A DNA stretch of 64,000 bases from Termitidicoccus mucosus (GTDB lineage Bacteria > Verrucomicrobiota > Verrucomicrobiia > Opitutales > Opitutaceae), in the NCBI RefSeq assembly GCF_038725785.1, contig NZ_CP109796.1, positions 806,001-870,000 on the forward strand, given 5' to 3'. The notes beneath the pieces were generated by a model, which saw nothing but the letters and a program-made list of their open reading frames with translations, ran no database searches and had not been told where the DNA came from. Position numbers and translations under genes: made by a program. Each line of letters begins with the position of its first letter. Positions within the stretch are counted from its first letter, which is position 1. Of this stretch, positions 37,612 through 46,362 are shown one piece after another.

Positions 37612-39567
37612 ATGCACATCGGCCTGCTCGACTGGATTATCATCATCGGAGTGGCCGGCCTGTTTCTCGGCAGCGCCGTCTATCTGAAAAAATATACACG
37701 CAGCGTGGCGGACTTTCTCGCCGCCGACCGCTGCGCGGGGCGCTACCTCGTGTCGGTCGGCCAGGGCATGAGCCTGTTTGGCGTCACGGCCATGGTCGCC
37801 AATTTCGAGAAATTCTTCCAGGCCGGGTTCGGCGCGATGTGGTGGGAGTTCATGCTCGCGCCCGTGGGCCTGATCGTGGCCATGAGCGGCTGGGTCGTGT
37901 ATCGCTTCCGGGCGACGCGGGCGCTCACGCTCGCGCAGTTCTTCGAGATGCGCTACACGCGGCGCTTCCGCATCATGTCGGGCATGCTCGGGTTCGTGTC
38001 GGGGCTGCTGAACTACGGCGTGTTTCCCGGCATCGTCGCCAACGTGCTCATCCAGCTCGCCGACCTGCCCGCGCAAACCGTCATCCTCGGCCTCGGCGTG
38101 GACACGCGCGCGCTCGTCATGCTGCCGCTGATGCTGGTGCCGCTGTTGATCACGCTCTATGGCGGGATGATCACGTGCATCGTGACCAATTTTCTCCAGG
38201 GCATGTTCATGATCGCCGTGTATGTGGCGATCACGCTTTATTTGCTGAAACGCTTCGATTGGGCCGTGATGATGGAAAGCGTGTCAGCCGCGCCCGCCGG
38301 GGCTTCGCTGCTGGACCCGTTCGACCAGAAGGCCATCGCGGATTTTAATATCTGGTTTTTCCTCATTTTCACGTTCAAGGCTTTTTATAACTGCCTCGGC
38401 TGGCAAAACGCACAGGGCTTCAATGCCGCCGCGACCTCGCCGCACGAGGCCCGCATGGCGAGCGTGCTCAGCGAGTGGCGGCGCGGCTTTTTATATATCG
38501 TGCCGCTGGTGATCCCGATTTGCGCCTACACCGTGCTGCACCACGCGGGGCTGACCGACCTGGGCGCGCTCGTGCAGTCGCGCCTCGGCGAAATCGGCGA
38601 CCCGCAAATCCGCAGCCAGATGACCGTGCCGGTCACGCTCGCGGTGATCCTGCCCACCGGGTTGCTGGGATTGTTCATCGCCTCGATTATCGGCGGTTCC
38701 ACGGCGGCCGACGCCAGCCAGCTCCATTCCTGGGGCAGCATTTTTATCCAGGATGTCGTGCTGCCGCTGCGCAAAAAACCGTTCACGCCCGCGGAGCAGT
38801 TGCGCTGCCTGCGCCTTGCGGCGGCGGGCGTGGCGCTTTTCGCGTATCTGTGGAGCCTGTTCTTCCCGATGCGCGACCATATTTTTATGTATTTTCTCAT
38901 CACCGGGACGATTTATCTCGGCGGCTCCGGCGCGGTCATCATCGGCGGACTCTACTGGCGCCGCGCCACCGTGCAGGGCGCATGGACGGCGATGATCACC
39001 GGCGCAGTGGTGGCCCTGCTCGGCGTCGGCCTGCAAACGGTGTGGCCCTCGGTGCCGTTCCTCCTGAGCCTCGCGCCCCGCATGCCGCTCAACGGCGCGT
39101 GGCTGGCGATGGTCGCCTACGTGGCCTCGATCGCCGGCTTCATCGTCGTCTCGCTGGTGACCTCGCACGGAAAACGCTTCGACCTCGACCGCATGCTCGG
39201 ACGGACGGGTGAAGCCGGCGCCCCGGAAACCGCGGAAAAGGTCGCGGAAAAATCCTCCACGACCGCCAGACCGCGCGACATCTACACGCGCGAAGACCGC
39301 TGGACCATCGGCCTGAAGGTCGGATGGACGACGGTCTTCACGGCCGCGTTTGTCATCGGCACGGTGCTGGGCGTCGCGGGTTGGCTCCGGATCGAGTGGT
39401 GGCGCGGCTGGTGGGGCTTCACCGTGCTCGTGTCGATGCTCGCGGCGGTGGCGACGGTGGTGTGGTTTGTCATCGGCGGACGCCGCGACCTGCAAAAACT
39501 TTTCACCCACCTGCGCACCGCCAGCCGCGACGAGGAGGACAACGGAACGGTGGACGCGAAAAAATGA
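37612..39567 (+). CDS. sodium:solute symporter (SSS family)
   Basis: The 651-residue protein has about 14 transmembrane helices, from LLDWIIIIGVAGLFLGSAVYL to VLVSMLAAVATVVWFVIGG. SSS features are ADFLAADRCAGRYLVSVGQGMSLFGVTAMVANFEKFFQ, LYGGMITCIVTNFLQGMFMIAV and PTGLLGLFIASIIGGSTAADASQLHSWGSIFIQDV. A longer hydrophilic linker (about residues 520-560) precedes the last two helices. It follows the operator-controlled 1170-residue gene and most likely imports the sugar released by the locus. The substrate is unknown. Confidence 0.88.
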   Translation: MHIGLLDWIIIIGVAGLFLGSAVYLKKYTRSVADFLAADRCAGRYLVSVGQGMSLFGVTAMVANFEKFFQAGFGAMWWEFMLAPVGLIVAMSGWVVYRFRATRALTLAQFFEMRYTRRFRIMSGMLGFVSGLLNYGVFPGIVANVLIQLADLPAQTVILGLGVDTRALVMLPLMLVPLLITLYGGMITCIVTNFLQGMFMIAVYVAITLYLLKRFDWAVMMESVSAAPAGASLLDPFDQKAIADFNIWFFLIFTFKAFYNCLGWQNAQGFNAAATSPHEARMASVLSEWRRGFLYIVPLVIPICAYTVLHHAGLTDLGALVQSRLGEIGDPQIRSQMTVPVTLAVILPTGLLGLFIASIIGGSTAADASQLHSWGSIFIQDVVLPLRKKPFTPAEQLRCLRLAAAGVALFAYLWSLFFPMRDHIFMYFLITGTIYLGGSGAVIIGGLYWRRATVQGAWTAMITGAVVALLGVGLQTVWPSVPFLLSLAPRMPLNGAWLAMVAYVASIAGFIVVSLVTSHGKRFDLDRMLGRTGEAGAPETAEKVAEKSSTTARPRDIYTREDRWTIGLKVGWTTVFTAAFVIGTVLGVAGWLRIEWWRGWWGFTVLVSMLAAVATVVWFVIGGRRDLQKLFTHLRTASRDEEDNGTVDAKK

Positions 39568-39600
39568 CGGGGTGCCGGCAAACGTTCGCATTTCCCTGAT

Positions 39601-39613
39601 GTCAACGGTTGAC
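39601..39613. promoter_or_regulatory. putative operator, GTCAAC-G-GTTGAC
   Basis: GTCAACGGTTGAC is a perfect odd palindrome 58 bp before the GH106-like start at 39671. The same core occurs at 6712-6725 before the GH97 gene. Confidence 0.45.
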
Positions 39614-39670
39614 CGTGGACGGGTTTGCCGCGGCGGGGTGTGCCATCGGAAGATGGGCGCATACCCTGTC

Positions 39671-42646
39671 ATGACCTATCTATCTGGATTGAAATATAAA
39701 CTGAGCATCCTGTGTGCCCTTGTCCTCGCGGTCGTGCATTGCCACGGCAAGGACGGGCCGGTGGAGGGCGGCATTGATCCGGCGGACTTCCGGTCGCCGA
39801 AAAAAGCATCGGGACCGTATGTCTGGTGGCACTGGGTGGGATACAACGTTGACAAGGAGGGAATCACAAAGGACCTGGAGTCCATGAGGGACGCCGGCGT
39901 GGCCGGCGCGACGCTCTTCCAGCTCGTCTCGACCGCGACCGACCGATACCCCCCCGTGGCCAATACTTATTCCCGGGGCATCGATTATTTTAATGAAAAA
40001 TGGTGGGAGCTGGTGAGGCACTCGGCGGCGGAGGCCAAAAGGCTCGGGCTGGAACTGGGCATGCACAACTGCATAGGCTGGTCGGTCAGCGGCGGCCCCT
40101 GGATACAACCGGAAAACGCCATGCAGCATGTCGTCTGGTCGGAGACCAAAATTTCGGGTCCGAGGCGATTCACTGGCTACCTGAGCCAGCCCGCGGCCAA
40201 ATTGAATTATTATAACGACATAGCCGTGCTCCTGGTGCCGGACGGCGAGCCCGCGCCCAAGGACATGATTGATATTTCCGGCAAGATGCAGGCCGATGGA
40301 AAGATAATATGTGAAATTCCGAAAGGCTCCTATACCATATACCGTTTCGGCCATACCCCGACCGGGGCGAAACCGACCTCGGCGCCCGAAAATATCGACG
40401 CGCTGGAGGCGGACAAGATGAGCGCCGAGGCAATGACTTTTCACATGCGGAATATTCTGGCTCCGCTGAAAGCGCATGTCGGCCAATATCTCGGCAGCAC
40501 GCTCAATTACATGCTCTTCGACAGTTATGAGGCCGGCGACCAGAATTGGACGGCCCGGATGAGGCCGGAATTTTTGGCCCGAAAAGGCTACGACATCATT
40601 CCGTGGCTGCCCGTCCTGGCGGGACGCATCGTCGAAAGCCAGGAGGCCACGGAAGGGTTCAAGTGGGACCTGAAGACCGCCGTATCGGACATGTTTGTCG
40701 AGTATAGCTATCAACTCCCGAAAAAAATGCTCCGGGAACTGGGCATGCAAATACAGATCGAGCCCTACGCCACGGGGCCGGTAAACGTCCCGCGCCCGTT
40801 CAACACCTTTGACGCCGCCCGCGTGGCCGATCTGCCCACGACCGAGTTCTGGACCCGCATGAGGAAAAGCGACATCGACAAATGGCATGTCAACGCGGCC
40901 ATTCCTTTCTTTGGCATAAACCTGTTGAGCGCGGAGGCCTTCACCGGCGGCGGCACGCAGAGCCGCTGGACCGAGACACCCGCGCAGCTCAAGTTCAGCG
41001 GCGACGTGGCCTTTTCCAAGGGCGTCAACCGGATGATCCTGCACCACTGGGTCCACCAGCCGTTTCCCGATCATATAAAACCGGGCATGAGCATGGGGCC
41101 ATGGGGAACGCATTTCGGCCGCAATCAGACCTGGTTCGAGCCGGGAAAGGCTTGGATCGCCTATCTGAGCCGGTCGCAATATCTATTGCAAAAAGGGGAA
41201 CGGGTCAGCGATTTCGTCTCGCTGGACGCTTACATTCCGGGCGGGGACATAATCTCGGAAAAAACCTTGATCAATCACACCGAAACGAGGAATGGCAAAA
41301 TCGTCAGCCCTTTCGGGAGGACATATTCCCTGCTCGCGGTGCCCCATGAGGGCGGGCTTTCGCTGGACGCCTTGATAAAACTCGAGAAACTGGTGACCCA
41401 AGGAGCGATTGTATTCGGCCCGCGTCCGGCAAGGGCCAAAGGATACAGGGACCTCGCGGCCAATGAAGAGAAATTCAAAAAGTTGACCGATCTTATCTGG
41501 GGAAAGGATATTTCTACGGGAATCCAGGAAAACATCCACGGGAAAGGCAGGGTATTATGGGGCGGCGGCATTGAAGACGCATTGCGGAAGTTAAATATAG
41601 CGTCCAGCGTGATATTCCACGGCGGCGGCGATGACTCCATCTGCTGGCTGCACCGCCGCGCCGGTGACGCGGATATTTTTTATTTCGCCAACACGGAAGC
41701 GACGGCCAGGCATATAAGAGTCGCCTTGAGGGCCCAAAACAAGACGCCGGAAACCTGGGATCCCGAGACCGGGGACATTGCCCCTCTTGCTGTCTGGAGT
41801 CCGACCGGCAATGGCGCCGACGTGTCCCTGCACCTGAAACCCAACCAGGCGCTGTTTGTTGTCTTCCGGAATCCGATTGCGCAGGACGATTTTGTCACCG
41901 CGGTCACCGCCCGGTCGCCCGACGACACATTTGCCATAGAAACAAACACGGCGGGAAACTGGATCGTGAAATCCGGACGACCGGGCGAATTTGCATTGCA
42001 GACCACCAAAGGCAAAAAGCTGCATGCCGCCATCGACACCGTGCCTGTCGATATTGTCATCGGCGGAGCGTGGCAGGTTGAATTCAAGCCCCCGGTCGGG
42101 AGCCCCTTCCCTGCCAAATTTGAAAAGCTTGAATCGTGGACGCTTTCAAACGACGAACGCATCCGGTATTTTGCTGGAACCGCCACCTATTCAAACCGGT
42201 TTCGCGCGCCTGACGCCATCGCGGGGGGCGACCTGTCCGTTTCCCTTGATCTGGGCGTTGTCAAGGAACTGGCCTCGGTCTCGATCAACGGGAAACCGGT
42301 CGCGACGCTCTGGCACGCTCCGTTCGAGGTGGACATCACCGAATTTATAAAACCCGGCGAGAATGAAATCGCCGTTTCCGTGACCAACACCTGGGCCAAC
42401 CGGTTGATCGGTGACAACAACCACCCGGATGATTGCGAATGGGGTCCTCCCGTGGATGCGGAAGGACGGGCGCTGCGGGTTTTCCCCGAATGGCTGATCG
42501 CGGGAAATCCGCGTCCGTCAAAACAAAGGGCGGCGTTCTCTTCCTGGAATTATTTCAATGAAAAATCCGCTCTGCTCGATGCCGGTTTATTGAGCGAGGT
42601 GAAACTGCAATTCCGAAAAAAGGCGGCCTTCCAAAGCCAGTTTTAG
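39671..42646 (+). CDS. secreted glycoside hydrolase, GH106-like (alpha-L-rhamnosidase type)
   Basis: ATG at 39671 gives about 991 residues with a signal peptide (YKLSILCALVLAVVHCHG). The N-terminal region has the GH106 pattern YVWWHWVGYNVDKEGITKDLESMRDAGVAGATLFQL, followed by GLELGMHNCIGWSVSGGPWI and QHVVWSE, within a large TIM-barrel (SYEAGDQNWT, QIEPYATGPVN, NRMILHHWVHQPF). Carbohydrate-binding beta-sandwich domains follow at the C-terminus (SVSINGKPVATLWHAPFEVDIT). GH106 members cleave alpha-L-rhamnosides. The family fit is by pattern, and the substrate may differ. It carries the GTCAACGGTTGAC site rather than the LacI palindrome. Confidence 0.8.
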   Translation: MTYLSGLKYKLSILCALVLAVVHCHGKDGPVEGGIDPADFRSPKKASGPYVWWHWVGYNVDKEGITKDLESMRDAGVAGATLFQLVSTATDRYPPVANTYSRGIDYFNEKWWELVRHSAAEAKRLGLELGMHNCIGWSVSGGPWIQPENAMQHVVWSETKISGPRRFTGYLSQPAAKLNYYNDIAVLLVPDGEPAPKDMIDISGKMQADGKIICEIPKGSYTIYRFGHTPTGAKPTSAPENIDALEADKMSAEAMTFHMRNILAPLKAHVGQYLGSTLNYMLFDSYEAGDQNWTARMRPEFLARKGYDIIPWLPVLAGRIVESQEATEGFKWDLKTAVSDMFVEYSYQLPKKMLRELGMQIQIEPYATGPVNVPRPFNTFDAARVADLPTTEFWTRMRKSDIDKWHVNAAIPFFGINLLSAEAFTGGGTQSRWTETPAQLKFSGDVAFSKGVNRMILHHWVHQPFPDHIKPGMSMGPWGTHFGRNQTWFEPGKAWIAYLSRSQYLLQKGERVSDFVSLDAYIPGGDIISEKTLINHTETRNGKIVSPFGRTYSLLAVPHEGGLSLDALIKLEKLVTQGAIVFGPRPARAKGYRDLAANEEKFKKLTDLIWGKDISTGIQENIHGKGRVLWGGGIEDALRKLNIASSVIFHGGGDDSICWLHRRAGDADIFYFANTEATARHIRVALRAQNKTPETWDPETGDIAPLAVWSPTGNGADVSLHLKPNQALFVVFRNPIAQDDFVTAVTARSPDDTFAIETNTAGNWIVKSGRPGEFALQTTKGKKLHAAIDTVPVDIVIGGAWQVEFKPPVGSPFPAKFEKLESWTLSNDERIRYFAGTATYSNRFRAPDAIAGGDLSVSLDLGVVKELASVSINGKPVATLWHAPFEVDITEFIKPGENEIAVSVTNTWANRLIGDNNHPDDCEWGPPVDAEGRALRVFPEWLIAGNPRPSKQRAAFSSWNYFNEKSALLDAGLLSEVKLQFRKKAAFQSQF

Positions 42647-42718
42647 GGAAAGCTCCATTCAATTTGCCGCATTTTCCGGGCCCATTGTAATACCATTTCC
42701 GAACGAACTTTATATTTC

Positions 42719-42783
42719 AGGTAGGGCGAGGCGTCCCGCCGAGCCGCGAGCGCCAACGGCTCAGCGGGACGCCTCGCCCTACC
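42719..42783. repeat. REPIN, family B copy 2
   Basis: The arms AGGTAGGGCGAGGCGTCCCG and complement enclose a short spacer. The element is nearly identical to the copy at 10802-10878 in the core, with one arm base changed (GGCTCAGC for GGCTCGGC), but lacks its CCATTGG flanks. It lies between convergent GH106-like and hisH genes. Confidence 0.85.
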
Positions 42784-42790
42784 TAAACCT

Positions 42791-42813
42791 GACGGCACGG
42801 AGGCCGTCCCTCC
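42791..42813 (-). repeat. single REP unit, family D
   Basis: On the minus strand it reads GGAG, GGACGGC, loop CTCCGT, GCCGTC, matching one arm of the 30107-30169 REPIN. It directly follows the family B REPIN, so two unrelated REP families are stacked in one gap. Confidence 0.7.
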
Positions 42814-42868
42814 AAAAAGACAGGGGTCGCTAAGATCCCGAAAGGACCAAAATGTCTTGATGCGCGGG

Positions 42869-43513
42869 CTATCCCTGCGCGCGTGTCACATTGACGAAAT
42901 TCCGATACAGTTGCAGTCCGCGCGACTGGCTTTTTTCCGGGTGAAATTGCGTCGCGAAACACTGGCCGCGCGCGATGGCCGCCGTGAAGGCGCCGCCGTA
43001 ATCGCACTCCGCCAGCACCAGCGACGCATCCTCCGGCACGCAGTGATAGCTGTGCACGAAATAAAACGCCTCGCCCTCCGTCTTCAGTCCCTCGGCCAGC
43101 GGCGATGACGGCTGCCGGAAGCGGATCGCGTTCCAGCCCATGTGCGGAATTTTGTATTCCGGCGGGCGTCGAAAAAGCTCCACCCGCCCGGGAAACACGC
43201 CGAGCCCGGTGACATCGCCTTCCTCGGAAAAGTCAAACAACGCCTGCATGCCGAGGCATATCCCGAGAAACGGCCGCCCCTCGCCGATCCAGCCGCGCAC
43301 CGTGTCGGCCAGCCCCGAGGCGCGCAGCGACGCCACGCAATCGCCCAACGCGCCCACGCCCGGCAGCACGAGCCCGGCGGCATCGCTTCCGATCTCGGCC
43401 GGCGCGCGCACCACGCGCGGCGTTGCGCCCACGGCCTCAAGCGCCTTGGTGACGCTCCGCAGGTTGCAAATCCCGTTGTCGATGGTGGCGATGATTGGCG
43501 ATTCTGTCTTCAC
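42869..43513 (-). CDS. hisH: imidazole glycerol phosphate synthase, glutamine amidotransferase subunit
   Basis: GTG at 43513 is chosen because GGGAG sits a few bases before it; the longer frame upstream runs through a REPIN. The 214-residue class I amidotransferase has IATIDNGICNLRSVTKALEAVG, LPGVGALGDC, the nucleophile Cys in FLGICLGMQALFDFSEE, and the His-Glu pair in CFATQFHPEKS. It supplies ammonia from glutamine to HisF in histidine biosynthesis. No hisF or hisA is adjacent; hisB and hisC are 13 kb away, so the pathway is dispersed. Confidence 0.93.
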   Translation of the reverse strand: MKTESPIIATIDNGICNLRSVTKALEAVGATPRVVRAPAEIGSDAAGLVLPGVGALGDCVASLRASGLADTVRGWIGEGRPFLGICLGMQALFDFSEEGDVTGLGVFPGRVELFRRPPEYKIPHMGWNAIRFRQPSSPLAEGLKTEGEAFYFVHSYHCVPEDASLVLAECDYGGAFTAAIARGQCFATQFHPEKSQSRGLQLYRNFVNVTRAQG

Positions 43514-43623
43514 GCGTCTCCCAAAAGCGCACGCCCGCCCGCGGCTGGCAAACCCAGAAATCAAAAACATACGGAGCGCGCCAAGGAGATGTCTGTCGCG
43601 GAAAGCACGCGCGGCAGCGCGCC

Positions 43624-43751
43624 GTAGCGCAGGCATCTTGCCTGCCGTCGAAAACGAAGGCGCGAAGCGCCGCTGATTTTTCTTTCCCTTGAAAAAGTGC
43701 AGCGCTTCGCACGACCTCTGGGTGACGGCAGGCACGGACGCCTGCGCCACG
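43624..43751. repeat. REPIN, family F diverged copy
   Basis: The left arm has GTAG, GCAGGC, loop ATCTT, GCCTGC and the GGCGCGAAGCGCC hairpin. The right arm (GACGGCAGGCACGGACGCCTGCGCCAC) is diverged. The left flank GCGCGGCAGCGCGCC is shared with the half copy at 18061. It lies between tonB and hisH. Confidence 0.75.
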
Positions 43752-43771
43752 GGCTGCCGCCTGTCGTCCGC

Positions 43772-44614
43772 TCACCCCCGGTCGAGGCTGAAGATGATCC
43801 GCACCACGCACTCGCGCGCCGCCTGGCCGCCGCGATGGAAACGCCATTGGCGCGACACGACATTCCGCGCCGCCTCGTCCAGATCGGCGTGCCCCGACGA
43901 GTGCGCCACGCTCACCCAATCCGCCCGCCCGTGCGCCCCCACGCCAACGGCAAGCTCGACCACGCCTTCCCGCCGCTCCCGCCGCGCCAGCTCCGGGTAA
44001 AGCGGGTCGGGCATGAACGCCGCCGACGCCGCTCCACCCAGGCGCGATCCGCCGCGCAACGCCCCGGGATTTCCCGTGAACGCGCCCGAGCCGCCGTAGC
44101 CCGCGCTGCCGCCGCGCCAGGCTGGTGTGCCGAGATCCCCGGCGCTGACACCGAACCCCGCGCCCGTCACGCCCGCGCCGCCGTTGACCGGCACGAGTAT
44201 GAAAGCCGACGCGTCCACGCTCGTCATCGCCGTCCGCACCTCCGCCAGCGCCTCATCCGCCGCCGCCGCGAGCGCGTCCGCATCCGGTGGCGCCCCGGCT
44301 TCGCCGTCCGACGACTCGCCGCGTTCGCCGCCCTGCGCGCCGCCGCTCGCGGCATCGAGCCAGGCGTCGCCCGACAAGCCGACCGTGGACAATTGCATCG
44401 CCTCCGCATCCTCGGCGCCGCCGGAACCGAAGCGCCAGCCTTCGCCCGGCATGAACAAAACCGCTGCATGCAACCCCGCCGCCAGCACGACCGGCACCGC
44501 ATACTGCCGCGCCAGTTTGCGGACAAACTTCACGCCCGCTCTCTCGCGCCAGCCGCCCTCCTCCCCTTCCCCGGACCCGGACTCTACGCGCGCCGCACTG
44601 GCATTGCGCATGGC
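43772..44614 (-). CDS. tonB: energy transducer TonB
   Basis: From the internal ATG at 44614 the protein has 280 residues; longer starts exist at 44668 and a GTG at 44752. It has one transmembrane helix (YAVPVVLAAGLHAAVLFMPG), a Gly/Ala-rich periplasmic spacer and a C-terminal TonB domain (PDPLYPELARRERREGVVELAVGVGAHGRADWVSVAHSSGHADLDEAARNVVSRQWRF). The Tyr-Pro YP motif and the RREGVV strand are diagnostic. It transduces proton-motive force to outer-membrane receptors, presumably including the two encoded downstream on the opposite strand. No exbB or exbD is in the window. Confidence 0.82.
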   Translation of the reverse strand, partial: AMRNASAARVESGSGEGEEGGWRERAGVKFVRKLARQYAVPVVLAAGLHAAVLFMPGEGWRFGSGGAEDAEAMQLSTVGLSGDAWLDAASGGAQGGERGESSDGEAGAPPDADALAAAADEALAEVRTAMTSVDASAFILVPVNGGAGVTGAGFGVSAGDLGTPAWRGGSAGYGGSGAFTGNPGALRGGSRLGGAASAAFMPDPLYPELARRERREGVVELAVGVGAHGRADWVSVAHSSGHADLDEAARNVVSRQWRFHRGGQAARECVVRIIFSLDRG

Positions 44615-44800
44615 ACCATGCACAGCCAGTGAATCGACAACCAGTGCCTTGCTCGAAGATCGCAACATTAACAACGACGGAAGTTTTGACAATATTTCAC
44701 CGCGAATGAGATTGACTCCCAGTAGCTCACGCTTGAGCCTGCTTGGCCACACAATTTTTTACCTGTGGTCAATAAAGTCCAGTTGCCGTTATCTATCAAA

Positions 44801-45394
44801 ATGAAACAAAATCATTGCCTCCTGCGCGCGACCTCTGCCGCCTTGCTATCGCTTCTCATTCTCGCGCCCGCGCTCCGCGCTGATGACGCAGCCAAGCCTG
44901 TCACCGTTTCCCAGCTCCTCTCCGCGATCGATACCCATGTCGGCAAGGAAGTGACCGTCGAAGGCATGGCCGTCTGGGTCTGTCCGCACATGGGCTGCAA
45001 GGCGCAACTCACCGACGCCGATGGCGCCTCCAAGCAAAAGCTCCTCGTCAGCCAAGGCGCCAAAATGGACAAGTTCACCACCGAACTCCAAGGCGACACG
45101 CTGCGCGTCACGGGCATTTTCCGCGAACGCCGTGTCACCGCCGCCGACCTCGACGCGCAGGAAGCCGCGATCAAAAACCCGCCGCCCGCCGCGCATGACC
45201 ACGCGCACGGCGGCGCCGACTGCGCCAACTGCCCCGACAAAAAGGCCGCCGCCGCCGATCCTGAAAAAGCCGCCAAGGCCAGGGAAAACCAACTCGCGCA
45301 AATCGCCAAACAACGCGAAATGCTCGCCAAATCCTCCAAGGGCTATCTCTCCTTTGTCTCCATCGAGGGAGAAAAGTGGGCCAGGGCCGAATAA
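44801..45394 (+). CDS. secreted OB-fold-like protein with Cys/His motifs
   Basis: ATG at 44801 gives 197 residues with a signal peptide (RATSAALLSLLILAPALRADDA). The core (VTVSQLLSAIDTHVGKEVTVEGMAVWVCPHMGCKAQLTDADG...LLVS...GDTLRVTGIFRERRV) looks like an OB-fold. VCPHMGC and HDHAHGGADCANC could bind a metal or heme. The tail is a helical Lys/Ala/Gln-rich segment. It is the first gene of the plus-strand PepSY/ABC/receptor cluster, divergent from tonB. A periplasmic metal or redox role is an inference. Confidence 0.65.
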   Translation: MKQNHCLLRATSAALLSLLILAPALRADDAAKPVTVSQLLSAIDTHVGKEVTVEGMAVWVCPHMGCKAQLTDADGASKQKLLVSQGAKMDKFTTELQGDTLRVTGIFRERRVTAADLDAQEAAIKNPPPAAHDHAHGGADCANCPDKKAAAADPEKAAKARENQLAQIAKQREMLAKSSKGYLSFVSIEGEKWARAE

Positions 45395-45472
45395 AGCCGC
45401 CACCCCGTTATTTGCGACCACGCGGCCTGACACGAGACAGAGGTCGGGCCCCGCAATTCGCTGTCGGCAAAG

Positions 45473-46093
45473 TTGAATCCCAACGCAAAAAATCCCGCCG
45501 TCGCGCCGGCGCAACCCGTGCGCTGGCGCATGTGGTTTCGCTTCCTGCACCGCGACCTCGGTTATCTTTTTTTCGGCATGACCGTCGTGTATGCCATTTC
45601 CGGCCTCGCCGTGAATCACCGCGCCGACTGGAATCCCAACTACCGGGTCGAACGACGCCAGTTCACCCTGCCCCCTCCCGGCTCCGGCGCGGACGCCGCC
45701 GCCGTATCCGAAAAAAACTACACCAAGGCGGACATCGCCGCACTCCTCGCCGAGGCCGGCGTGAAGGGCCGCTACAAGAAACACTACGCGCCCGACGACC
45801 GCCACGTGCGCGTTTTCCTGGAAAACGGCACGGCCACGCTCGACCGGGTGGCCCGCGTGCTCGACATCGAGCTGCTCCACCGCCGCCCGCTGCTGCACAC
45901 CTTCAACCGGCTCCACCTCAACCCCGGACGCTGGTGGCTCTGGTTCGCCGACGCCTTCGCCGTCGCGCTGCTCGTGATCGCGACTACCGGCCTTTTCCTC
46001 CTGCGCGGAAAACATGGCATCACCCGTCGCGGCGGCGTGCTCACCGCCCTCGGCATCATCGTCCCGGGCATCATCGTTTATCTAAACCTCTGA
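45473..46093 (+). CDS. PepSY-associated membrane protein
   Basis: The 206-residue frame starts at TTG 45473; ATG at 45530 is the alternative. It has an N-terminal helix (WFRFLHRDLGYLFFGMTVVYAISGLAVNH), a periplasmic PepSY-like part (YTKADIAALLAEAGVKGRYKKHYAPDDRHVRVFLENGTATLDRVARVLD) and two C-terminal helices (LWFADAFAVALLVIATTGLFLL, GVLTALGIIVPGIIVYL). The FLHRDLGYLF and TFNRLHLNPGRWW motifs fit PepSY-TM families, which often accompany TonB receptors and include iron/siderophore reductase-like proteins. It probably works in the uptake system encoded here. Confidence 0.8.
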   Translation: MNPNAKNPAVAPAQPVRWRMWFRFLHRDLGYLFFGMTVVYAISGLAVNHRADWNPNYRVERRQFTLPPPGSGADAAAVSEKNYTKADIAALLAEAGVKGRYKKHYAPDDRHVRVFLENGTATLDRVARVLDIELLHRRPLLHTFNRLHLNPGRWWLWFADAFAVALLVIATTGLFLLRGKHGITRRGGVLTALGIIVPGIIVYLNL

Positions 46094-46098
46094 CAAAA

Positions 46099-46299
46099 AT
46101 GGACACACCTCATGACACCATCACCCGCTATGAATGGCATGGGAGCGCGTTTCTTCTCGCGCTCCTCTTCCTCAGCGGAATCTTCATTCCTTACGCGGCG
46201 GTGTATTTTATAAAAAACATTGTCGCCCTCGAAACCCGCGTGCCCGACGCCGAGGCATTCGCGGCTTTTCTGTCGAAAAAAGACGCCAAGAAAAATTAA
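46099..46299 (+). CDS. small single-helix membrane protein
   Basis: ATG at 46099, 5 bp after the PepSY gene stop, opens a 66-residue frame: MDTPHDTITRYEWHGSAFLLALLFLSGIFIPYAAVYFIKN, then a short charged tail ending SKKDAKKN. One strong transmembrane helix (about residues 15-38) is visible. Tight spacing says it is part of the operon and may be a small subunit of the PepSY or ABC complex. No family is recognised. Confidence 0.65.
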   Translation: MDTPHDTITRYEWHGSAFLLALLFLSGIFIPYAAVYFIKNIVALETRVPDAEAFAAFLSKKDAKKN

Positions 46300-46362
46300 C
46301 CACTCCCTCCGGCTCCGTGCCCCCCGTGGTTAAATAAATCCAGCCCTTCAGCCCTTTCTCCC

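Noticed and set aside
34791-37646. 951-codon minus-strand frame opposite the large secreted protein
   Set aside because: Composition is typical of an antisense frame in high-GC DNA, and the plus-strand protein has a signal peptide and coherent domains.
42719-42813. Insertion sequence ends
   Set aside because: The inverted repeats are close together with no transposase frame between them; they fit REP units better.
43514-43750. Longer hisH reading frame starting at 43750
   Set aside because: The extra about 79 residues are encoded by REPIN sequence and lack similarity to HisH; GTG 43513 has a proper ribosome-binding site.
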